This document shows positions 13,901-22,710 of a stretch of DNA of 64,000 nucleotides, piece by piece (within the stretch, counting starts at the first letter, position 1; each line of letters begins with the position of its first letter). Both the position numbers and the translations under genes were made by a program. The notes beneath the pieces were generated by a model, which worked only from the letters and a program-made list of their open reading frames with translations, searched no databases and was not told the origin of the DNA. This DNA comes from Pteria penguin (taxonomy: Eukaryota > Mollusca > Bivalvia > Pterioida > Pteriidae), in assembly GCA_035048485.1 (NCBI GenBank), contig CM068585.1:54803910-54867909 (forward strand). The letters are read 5' to 3'.

Positions 13901-16900
13901 TGTACAAATCCAAGATATTGTTCCGAAAATTGTATGTTCTATGATTTTGGGGTCATACTATCGATGTAGAAAGCGACTGATTATTTCAGAACCCGTGATA
14001 TAAAATCATAAGAACATTTAACCCTTCTCCGTCTGTATACTTGATCATGGTAGAAATCAGTATTTGAAATTCCTCTAGATAATATTGTTGAAAAGTCACG
14101 ATTTCGGTATTTTTACAACGTGTCTTAATAAGATTTGTAAAATTTACGGCAATTCCCTTTTTTTGCGAAGTTAACGACATCTATCATCCTAAGAACTTTT
14201 AAAGTGGTTTAAATTTCTCTCTTTATTTCTCTTTTTTTTCCGTTAAAATTAAGAACTTTACTGGAAGCTCTAGCAATCTGAACCAATTGAAGCCATATAA
14301 TCTGAGTCTAGGTACACCCCCCCCCTCCCTAAACAAGGGAAATTGACGATAGGAAATCAAACATTGTGATGTTTATCATATATTATTTGGAAATAAAGTC
14401 GATACAGAAAGTGTTTCCATAGATCAGGCTGACTCAGACTGGCAGTGAAAGTTTTGTTGTCTCAGAAATAGAATACTATGGAACTATCACGTTCAATGTA
14501 TCTAACTATACATTAAGCTCCGTGCGGATGAGAAAAAAATATATATACTTAAAACATTAAACTCAGACACAAGACAAGTTAAACCAGCATGTACAAAATA
14601 ACGTCATTTAATTTTTAATATAAATGTTTTATTTGAATCCATCAATTTTATCAGAAACTAACAAAACTGAATGAAACATACATTTGTAAAGCTCATTTGT
14701 TGAATATTTCTGGTGTATGTTTTCTGGACAGCCATAATCCAAAAGGTCACATGGTTTGAAAGGATTTCCTAGATAAGGTTTCCCATCAATAATCTTTACC
14801 CATGGACATCCATCTGAAATGAAAGGTACAAAACATATTTGGTGTTTTCAAATGTTTACATAAACATGAAAAGCACAATGACGTAATCCTCGTAAGGTAT
14901 AATATGTATCTCTAGAATACAGAATCTGGTTCTATTACAGTGTTTTCAAATTTTGACGTTAAACGAAGTTGCATCATTAAGTAAACAGGATTGAAAGTTA
15001 CGAAGATAAGAATTTTTCTGCTTGTTTTATATCTGTATTAATTCCTGAAATAAAGAACATATATCAGAACTAAGATTGTTTGTTTCTTTCAAATATATGA
15101 TGATGTTTAACATTTTAAAGACATTTAATGGAAGAAGTGTATAAAATCGTAAAAGAAGGATGGGATCCTTATCCACGTTTTGACTCTACACCGTGTTCAT
15201 GTGTTGGATTATCAAGTGGGGTAGGGATACAAATGTGTGTTAAAATGTATTTGAATATGTCTCAAAAACAATCAAAGACGTTAAATACATGTAGTTGAAC
15301 ATATGCAACTTAAAAGTTTTGAGAATGCTTATTAAAGGTTTGATTCTGCTGTTTATGCGACGGGTTTTAACATAAGGCGATAAGAATGTCAACAAAATCA
15401 ACTGACTGACTCTGTTCCGCAACAAAATTACTATCTTAGACTTTTGTGATGTATATCGTGGAGATCTTTGTCATGCACTTCCGTCAGACTTTATCATCCT
15501 CTTTTGTGTTATTATATTTTTGTCCCGATGCTGTGTAGCTATATTCGCACAGTGTTTCGACATTTGCGTTGTCTCTGTGTCAAATGCATGTTTGGACATT
15601 TACGTACTAACGTTAAGGCACTCCACGACGTCATTGACACTATAGTCTATTAAAACTGTATAAAAAAACTGAGGGGAGATTATTTTTGGAAAATCGGTAA
15701 AATTTGAAATTATTTAACAAGTGCAAAATTCTAATTTACACCTTTTTTCATCCTTGGCTATTTGCAGTCACGTAATTGTTATACATAGTATTAGCAAAAA
15801 AAAAAACATTCAATTAGTGCAAAGGTACGTCGTACAATTTGGTTATTTTGCATTTATACTGATTTTGCAGAAATCGTCTCAGTTACTCAATTTTCAGGGG
15901 ATTATTATGTCATTGTCATGAAGTGCCTTAACGTTACTGCGTAGTATTGAGATACCAGTCCCGGGAAAGGTATGAGGCTGGCAGTAATGTTCTGCAATCT
16001 TTGAATATAATGGTAGATAACTTAGTATATATGATTCCTCTGATTCTCTTTATTGTCAGGTTAAAATAGACTTTCAGTAGATGTTGGATAGGTTAATCAC
16101 GTTGAAATGTCATAATGATGCAAAAACTAGAATAGTGCTATGGGTTAAAATTATAATACAAAATATATAAACACCATAAAACAAATGTGCCTTGCTTGTG
16201 GAAAAACAAGCTAATATCCTTAAACGAGGTTCAGGACTTTCTCCGCCTTGCAGAGGTTTTGAAACGTCCAGTCATATAATTTTCTAGTTAGAAACGCTTA
16301 AGGTTAAATCTAATGCTGTAGGCTTTGCTATCATCTAAATATGATACTGTCCACAGCATGTAACATGAAATGTCATAAAGTCATACCTCTTTGTTAACGT
16401 AGAATCTTACCTTTATCTGCATTGATACTGGTAGCTGTCATGCACGTTTCTATCAGGTTGTGCTCCTTAGTTTGTATACAATGATACACATGGCCATTTG
16501 AACATAAGAATTTGTTGGATTTTTCTGTCCATGATTTCTCATTACTTGGACAGGAATCAACAAATATGACAACTTGAACGGACGGAGGAAGTGACAGCAG
16601 GATGATGGAAACAGTAAGAATTATCTGTAAAGAATATCAATACAGTCATATTTGGAAATCCAGATCATGCCACCTCAAGTGTGGCTTCGGGTAGTCTACC
16701 CCTTCGAGAAAGTTGAGACGTAGAAACGTACCGCTATTATTGAGGTTAGGGTGGTTTTTGTTTGAGTGTGTGTGTGGTTTTTTTTTTTTTTTTTTTTTTT
16801 TGGTGGTTTTTGGGGTTGTTTTTTTTTTTTTTTTCGTTTTGTTTTGTTTTCTTTTCTTTTGTGTTTTATTTTGATTATACTATATCACACTAATTTACTT

Positions 16901-19900
16901 TTCATGACATTTTAACCTATTGTGATTACGGTTTTACCATAACCACCCAATATGACAACAAGTTATGCTAGTTCGTGTGATACACGGCGAATATAGTGGG
17001 TCAGCAGGAGATTCAAGAGATCATTCAAGAGATCATTCATCTTGTGATCAGCAAAAACGGCTTTTCTTAATACTTTGTGCTGTATAACAGCAAATGTTTA
17101 AATCCTTGATATTTTGGATCCGCGCCTGTATATGAGGAGGAGGATATCGACCATAAACGCAATAACATTGAAGAAGTGTGTGTGTGCCAACTGACGCCTT
17201 TGTCAATAAATTCAATAAACTTTGTCGACAAATAATTATGAATATTTCATAAAATCATATCAAAGTTATACTTAAACTACTACGTAAACTTCTATTCCCG
17301 GATGGCGCCACTACGTTTCATAACTTGGTTAAATATTCATTGAATGGATCAAAAACAACCTTTGCCTTTTTTTTTTCTTTCTTTTTTTTTAGGGGGGGGG
17401 GATAGGATTTTGACGTTGATGACCGTTTATTGTAACTTCTGACTTTCTTACTGACAGGGAAATTATTGGATTTATGTATCACCGGGGAAAATACGCAATG
17501 TGTGTATTTCTGGCGACAATGAAAAAGTAAGATGTTATAAACTTTAAAACGTAGCACTTTAATGACTAGGTCGGTGGGTGAATCCTGGTGATCCAAAATT
17601 ACACCCGTAGAGTCCGAAGCCTAGGTACTAACTAACTATACAAAATACAAATAGAGTATTTTTTGTTGCCCTTGAGCAATGTCCATATGTGAAAAGATTA
17701 GTGATGGCACCGATCAAAGTAAAACATATCAATTAAATCAATTAACACGTCACTTAAGAAGTCTGAAAATTTCGAATAATGAGAATGTCAAATAATGAGT
17801 TAAAGAAATAGTAACACAAACAAAGAGATCAAAGTCACAGTTCTAACAAGAGTTGTTTGTATAGCACTTTATCACAAATTGTCTTTGTGATAATTCCCTC
17901 CTGGTTCGGAAAATGAGACGTCCCCGTCTCAAAGTTATGGTTGGGGTATCGGTCCCTGTGGTCGGGGTTGAATTTGTGGTACCATTCTTCCGTTAATCAG
18001 GCGATACGGGGTTGTAGGTAGAATGCCATTGTCCTTAAATTTTGATGGTTTTAGCTTCCGGTTTTGTTGTCTTGATTGTGTTTCTTTTAATTTTTGTTCC
18101 AAATACACTATTTTCGAATGTTTTGCATCTAAGTCTCTATTGATATCCATTACAGTTTTGTTGAGTTCGGAACACCTTTTTCTTAAGAATGCCGAAGCTC
18201 GTTCCGTAAGTACTACTTGTCTGCGTAGAATTGTCCTTGTTGTTTGTACGGATGGTCTTCAGCTCTTCAATTTGCGCCCTTAGTTTCACTGTATTCCGTT
18301 GAAGAGTCACATTCCGTTTTTGTAGACTTTGTACTTGGGTCTTGTTTTGTATATCATGTTGTATTGTTTCCTTGAATTCTTTGGGTGTCAATTCGGAAAA
18401 CGGAAATAAACATTGAATTTGTTTCTTCATTTTGAATTCGGTCATACGCGCTGTATCCCTTTTTCGTTTAACGGCGGACTTGAACTTTTTATTTGACTTT
18501 GTCTGTCTCCCGATGTCCATTTGCGAAATTGTCGCAACAGATTCACTTTGTTTTGGGTGATTTCTCCCTAAACAACAGTGATGCTTCACATGCGGAACTG
18601 AGGTTCCCATGGAGTCACATGACTGACGATATGTCATTGACGGCACACACTGTGAATCCCAAGATGCACCGAAACACAGCCTTGCAAAATGTCCAAGCTT
18701 TCCACACTTAAAACATGCTTTTCGCGTCGCAGGACACGACAACAGGTGATTCCGGTTAAAACAATATCCGCACCTGTAACACCTCGGAAAGTTCCTGTAA
18801 GTGCACATGTTTCTTCTTAATCCTGGGAAGGTCCAAGAATTTTCTGTTTGTCTACACAAATTTGACGTACCTCTTCTTGTAAGCTGAGTTCTTGTCGTTA
18901 AGTTCTGCATGTTTGATGATGTCCTTATTCTTCTGATGGGAAAGACGCTTGACGATGAGGGTACTGGGATCTAACTATTACAAAATATATGCAATAGCCC
19001 CGGGTATGCGTTACCCTTAGGAATTCTCCACCAAATTATCACCGGGGAAAATACGTAATGTGTGTATTTCCGGCGACAATGAAAAAGTAAGATGTTATAA
19101 ACTTTAAAACGTAGCACTTTAATGACTAGGTCGGTGGGTGAATCCTGGTGATCCAAAATTCCACCCGTAGAGTCCGAAGCCTAGGTACTAACTAACTATA
19201 CAAAATACAAATAGAGTATATATAATGATTTACAACAATGAAAACTTTACGGGTATTTTTTTTTTTTTTTGTTGCCCTTGAGCAATGTCCATATGTGAAA
19301 AGATTAGTGATGGCACCGATCAAAGTAAAACATATCAATTAAATCAATTAACACGTCACTTAAGAAGTCTGAAAATTTCGAATAATGAGAATGTCAAATA
19401 ATGAGTTAAAGAAATAGTAACACAAACAAAGAGATCAAAGTCACAGTTCTAACAAGAGTTGTTTGTATAGCACTTTATCACAAATTGTCTTTGTGATATA
19501 TGTAGCACGCCTCCCACACAACGGAATCTTGGTTTTCACTGTCTCATCTAAAAGATGTGCCCGAGGTGCCCTAGGCTGGAACCAAACACAAACTTTTCGC
19601 GATCGTTTACCTTATCATCCTCTGTTTAGTTTCAGAAGACAGCTCCAATAAATACCATCTAAAGTTTAATCAATCAACTGATTAATGCTAATAATAATAA
19701 TTACTATTAGTAATATTATGTTGACTTTATACTTCCTTACCCTTTACAAATATAGAATTATGTTACAACACGTAAAGGGAAAGTAATTAATAGACATTTT
19801 ATAATTATCAATATTTATACTATCACATCCATTGATGGGTGCCACATCGCAGTCAAATATCGGCATAAACTCCAATATTATGTTATACATTAAAACTCAT

Positions 19901-19949
19901 TATTCATTTATTTATTTATTTATTATTATTATTATTAATATTATTATTA

Positions 19950-20008
<59 letters not shown>

Positions 20009-20306
20009 TTTGAATTTTGCAATCAATTTGATAATTACAATTTGAATATATCATCTTGAATGGGAAAATCCAATATTCTATTATTAGGTTTGTTCGTCTT
20101 AATCGAAGGCGTACTGAAATGACTAAAATTAGGGGAGGGGATTTCCGATTTCATGCACCTTGATCGCGTGATATCAATATCGATCACGATGGGGTCTGAA
20201 CAATTAAGGATTGGGTGCATGCACATGTGGTATTGGGCTAATCTGGAACTGAATCTGTCGGGAAAGGTGCTTTTTCCTAATAACATTATCATCTTACCTT
20301 AGTCAT
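9268..20306 (-). CDS. Gene A: type I membrane protein with 8-cysteine ectodomain, 7 exons, 261 aa predicted
   Basis: I do not recognise a named family. Minus-strand exons, each with AG acceptor and GT donor and all joining in frame: 20306-20298 (ATG ACT AAG, then gtaaga), 16624-16411, 14813-14682, 13040-12962, 12375-12242, 10465-10413, 9432-9268 (TAA stop). Intron phases are 0,1,1,2,1,0. The product begins MTKIILTVSIILLSLPPSV, a clear signal peptide. Residues 28-64 form a module with C28-P, W35, C44, YHC at 50-52 and C64. Residues 77-122 form a second module with C77-P, C96, GCP at 102-104, STNELYKYPAC at 112-122. A Thr/Pro-rich stalk follows (about 123-153), then one membrane segment (about 156-179), a basic stop-transfer YKRQRKKR, and an acidic tail. 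The role is inferred only: a cell-surface receptor or adhesion protein. The last exon could instead splice on at a GTAACA site. No AATAAA was found close downstream. Confidence 0.8.
10594..10722 (-). mobile_element. 5' part of a second-family SINE (antisense)
   Basis: Contains actgtctcatccgaaagaca, the antisense of the family core, and a tRNA-like head reading toward the right end. The 3' half is missing. It lies in gene A intron 5. Confidence 0.7.
10938..10989. repeat. (CA)n microsatellite
   Basis: About 26 CA units after an A-rich stretch, in gene A intron 5. Confidence 0.92.
11278..11546 (-). mobile_element. Second-family SINE (antisense), near full length
   Basis: Starts with the antisense tail (attg)n, then ttttacgtcactccac, tgcctgatgcaatgcat, ctgtctcatccgaaagacag and a tRNA-like head. 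Flanks gatacctaca / gacacctaca are a one-mismatch target duplication. It lies in gene A intron 5. Confidence 0.85.
12489..12750 (-). mobile_element. Second-family SINE (antisense) with perfect 15-bp target duplication
   Basis: GCGAATAAAATACAT lies at both 12474-12488 and 12751-12765. The tail is (ttgatt)n, the core ctcatccgaaagacagaaca, and the tRNA-like head cctctcgatcacgagccgag. It lies in gene A intron 4, just upstream of the membrane exon. Confidence 0.9.
16780..16840. repeat. Poly-T/TTTG-rich tract in gene A intron 1
   Basis: Two T runs of over 15 bases around tggtggtttttggggttg. Unremarkable simple sequence. Confidence 0.85.
17477..17892 (-). repeat. 3' LTR of the compact element (416 bp)
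   Basis: Matches the other LTR almost base for base. The main difference is a block of about 46 bases in the partner (near 19219-19270, ending in a T run) that is absent here. Confidence 0.78.
17935..18910 (-). pseudogene. Gag-like frame with zinc knuckle and coiled coil, frameshifted
   Basis: The 257-codon frame 18910-18137 contains CFKCGKLGHFARLC, a canonical CX2CX4HX4C zinc knuckle (about residues 67-80). An unusual cysteine cluster precedes it (CYRCGYCFNRNHLLSC), which does not fit the standard spacing. A lysine-rich linker and a heptad-like helix (VQSLQKRNVTLQ ... IEELKT) follow. At about 18165, in an A-rich run, the coding pattern continues in another frame from 18150 to 17935 (MDINRDLDAKHSKIVYLEQ ... 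then a Pro/Gln-rich end PRPQGPIPQP). Upstream of 18910 the more coding-like frame is a third one (KDIIKHAELNDKNSAY), so the element is no longer intact. A knuckle followed by a coiled coil is the reverse of the usual Gag order. Confidence 0.65.
19037..19498 (-). repeat. 5' LTR of the compact element (462 bp)
   Basis: Begins with the terminal TATCAC on the element strand and ends GTGATA. It contains the extra block with poly-T that is missing from the 3' copy. Few substitutions separate the LTRs, so the insertion is fairly recent. Confidence 0.78.
19503..19625 (-). mobile_element. Second-family SINE fragment beside the LTR element
   Basis: Degraded antisense core (ttttcactgtctcatctaaa) and part of a head. 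It abuts the right TATG duplication of the LTR element. Confidence 0.5.
19908..20007. repeat. (ATT)n microsatellite, about 100 bp
   Basis: Nearly pure ATT repeats, responsible for a Tyr-rich open frame that is not a gene. In gene A intron 1. Confidence 0.92.
20298..20306 (-). CDS. Gene A exon 1: three-codon start exon
   Basis: On the minus strand ATG ACT AAG is followed directly by gtaagatg, a strong donor. Joined in phase 0 to the exon at 16624, it supplies the initiator Met and a basic n-region (M-T-K) for the hydrophobic stretch IILTVSIILL. The downstream exon has an in-frame stop before any ATG on its 5' side, so an upstream start exon is required and this one fits exactly. The alternative is an undetected start exon elsewhere between 16.6 and 25 kb. 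Confidence 0.6.
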
Positions 20307-20420
20307 TGCTATTTAACTCCCGGGCCGGGTTTATCCAACAACACAATCTATAAATAACAACAAGAGTTATATATTACAAATCTTTATAGTAAAATACAAG
20401 ATTCAAATATAAATCGATGT
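20307..20420 (-). promoter_or_regulatory. Putative 5' leader/promoter of gene A
   Basis: Upstream of the predicted ATG on the minus strand is a short GC-rich stretch (cccggcccgggag) and then AT-rich DNA containing a TATAAAG-like word near 20390, about 85 bases before the ATG. There is no transcript evidence, so the promoter assignment is weak. Confidence 0.2.
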
Positions 20421-21275
20421 AGTTTATTTTCTGGAATAAACGGAAATGAAAATATACTGAATAAAAAGATATTTACCTACAAATGTCAGCTATACATCTT
20501 CATGAATCACCCGACATTTAACTCTAGCTGTAAATAGATAGTCCGGCAACAGGTATTGCACAATTTAAGTCTACCTGTGCCCTGATATAAATCGACAGTA
20601 AATGTTAAGCGCTAAAACAGAATATCACTTTACATAGAGCTGAGTGCGGATCTAACAAAAACCAATATAGGAGTCGCGGATTGACTCGCAAACTTGCTAA
20701 TCTGTCGTGTTAACACAATTAAGAGTCACGTTCGCTTGCTGAAAACCTATAACTATTTGTATGTTTATGTAAAATCACTAAAGTTAATTAGATCAGTGAT
20801 GAATAAACTCCTTAAATGTTGTACAATATATTTAAAGATTATTGATGCAATTTTTGAACAAGAACTACACTTCCTGTTTATTAAGGTCGTAACCTCGACT
20901 TACCCATTTTTTTCTTACCGATCAATTTCATTCTAAAAAAATAACAAATTACTGAATCCTTCAAAACATTATTACAATTCATCTGAAAACAAATGTTTAT
21001 CGTTTAATTTGTTAAAAAAAACTTGAAATATTCAAGTTGTACTTCACCGTACATAATCAGCCACCATAAAATCTGCATAGTCACAAATACATTACATCAC
21101 ATGCAACACACAATAAGGTCAGTTTGATGCCAGTAAATGAGTCAGCGTCATTTCCGGGAAAGCGCGTGCCGCTTATCTTCCCTTCCCCTGTGTATGAAAC
21201 ACAGTTTGACAAATAACAAGGATTACTCTGCGAATATGGTGTAACATGTCTTTACGAATCCGGATAGGGCCATAT

Positions 21276-21510
21276 TCACCATCGCATTGTAAAATTGGAT
21301 AACTGAAAAGCTATGATGATATGATGCGATGGCCATGGCCCGATAATGCGATGGCGATGACGCGAAAGTGCGATAGCGATGGTGCGATAACGCAATGGCG
21401 AGGGTGCGAATAATGCGACGATGATGGCACGATGGTGCGATGACGATGAAGCAATGGAGCCCCACTTCATCGTCATCGCACTATCGCGTCATCGCCACTG
21501 CATTATCGCC
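21276..21510. repeat. GCGATGG-type degenerate minisatellite with internal hairpin
   Basis: Short variants of gcgatggcgat / gtgcgataatgcgat repeat for about 200 bases. The strand sense flips at 21450-21460: gtgcgatgacgatgaag and cttcatcgtcatcgcac form a perfect 17-bp stem around an 11-base loop. The block is CpG-rich compared with its surroundings. Open frames across it are simple-repeat artefacts. Confidence 0.75.
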
Positions 21511-21532
21511 TTTTCATAGTTCATTAGTTTTT

Positions 21533-22710
21533 CTAGACTTTCACTATAATAACACCAAATAGAAAACCTTCAAAGATAGCACAGTAATTAGATAAGTAAA
21601 ATTTGTCTTGGGGTCATATATATATTGTGTTATATGAAAACCTGTTTACTGAGGATTGTCGGTGTCTAGTAGAGGGTGTAACTAGCAAAACTCAAAAAGC
21701 TCTCCATCTGCTAGTTCCTAGTTTTGTAGTCATGCAAATGTATGTATGTGTGTAAATAGATACACGAGACTGGTACTGGCAGTCCATAGCCTGTACATGT
21801 AAAAAAACAATGATATCATATACACGACGTTATATACAGTGTATAAAATTTTTGATATAAGAGGGATTGTTGCCAATGCCTAGTGGAGGGTCTAACTAGC
21901 GAAATTCAAATCAAAATAAAAAAAACCCGCGATGCTGGTATTTTATCGCACGTTATCTTTCGATGAGTGTTCATAATAAGAGTTAATGGTATACCATCAT
22001 TTGATTAGGCAAAAAATATGAGATATTGCAATTTAATTAGCTGGCTTGCAGGTTCGCGGCATGGGTTTTTTTTTTTTTTTTGGTATCCAGGTTGGTACAT
22101 GTATGAGTATACAATCACATTACAATTATAGCACATAATACAAAGCAATCAATCTTATCATATATATGTATATAATACAAATGATATATCAAAAATTGAT
22201 CTTTATAAGGTCCTCCTGGAATTTCAACTTCTTAAAAACATCATTTTCACACACACAGTCAAATATTTGTATGAAGTTAAAAACATATAAGTATAATTCT
22301 AAGATAGGGAAAAGCATATGGTCATACTTGAAGCTTTGATATAAAATGACTTTAGAAAGCCTGCAGAATAACAACCCCCCGCCCCCAAATTATGGCCCAT
22401 TTTCTTTATAGAGGAGTGTATTTATTTTATCTGGTCATTTAATATATATTAATTTGGGTATTTACATTCTAATTTATATTAGAGATATTATGCAATATAC
22501 ACACATTTGCATAACTACAAGACTAGAGACTGCGCTAGTTAGACCCCCCCCCTCCCCCCCATATTGCAACCCCAAGTAAATATGTTTTCATAAAACAATA
22601 TATAAACGCTAAAAAAGGAAGTATATATGACCCCAAGACAGATTTTACTTTCTAATTAGTGTTGTATCTTTGGAGGTTTTCTGTTTTGTGTTATTATACT
22701 GAAAGCCTAG
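21533..22710. mobile_element. Inverted-repeat (foldback) element, 1.2 kb, no coding capacity
   Basis: The left end (21533 to about 21700: ctagactttcactataataa ... aaaaccttcaaagata ... cttggggtcatatat) reappears inverted at the right end (about 22530-22710: atatatgaccccaag ... ttattatactgaaagcctag). The arms diverge by roughly 15-20 percent. CTAG occurs at both extreme ends and, being palindromic, may be the target duplication rather than part of the arm. A third partial copy of the arm's inner end (agtggagggtctaactagcg) lies at about 21875-21900. No transposase is present. Confidence 0.65.

Larger units (their letters stand above)
17477..19498 (-). mobile_element. Compact LTR retroelement encoding only a Gag-like frame (2.0 kb)
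   Basis: Two near-identical direct repeats, 17477-17892 and 19037-19498, flank a 1.1 kb interior. A perfect 4-bp duplication TATG lies outside both ends (17473-17476 and 19499-19502). On the minus strand the interior begins 3 bases after the 5' repeat with TGGTGGAGAATTCC, placed like a primer-binding site, and ends in a purine-rich CCAGGAGGGAAT directly before the 3' repeat, placed like a polypurine tract. The repeats end TATCAC...GTGATA rather than the usual TG...CA. No protease, reverse transcriptase or integrase is present, and there is no room for one. It sits in intron 1 of gene A in the same orientation. Confidence 0.78.

Noticed and set aside
19832..20059. 75-codon Tyr-rich frame
   Set aside because: Translation of the (ATT)n microsatellite.
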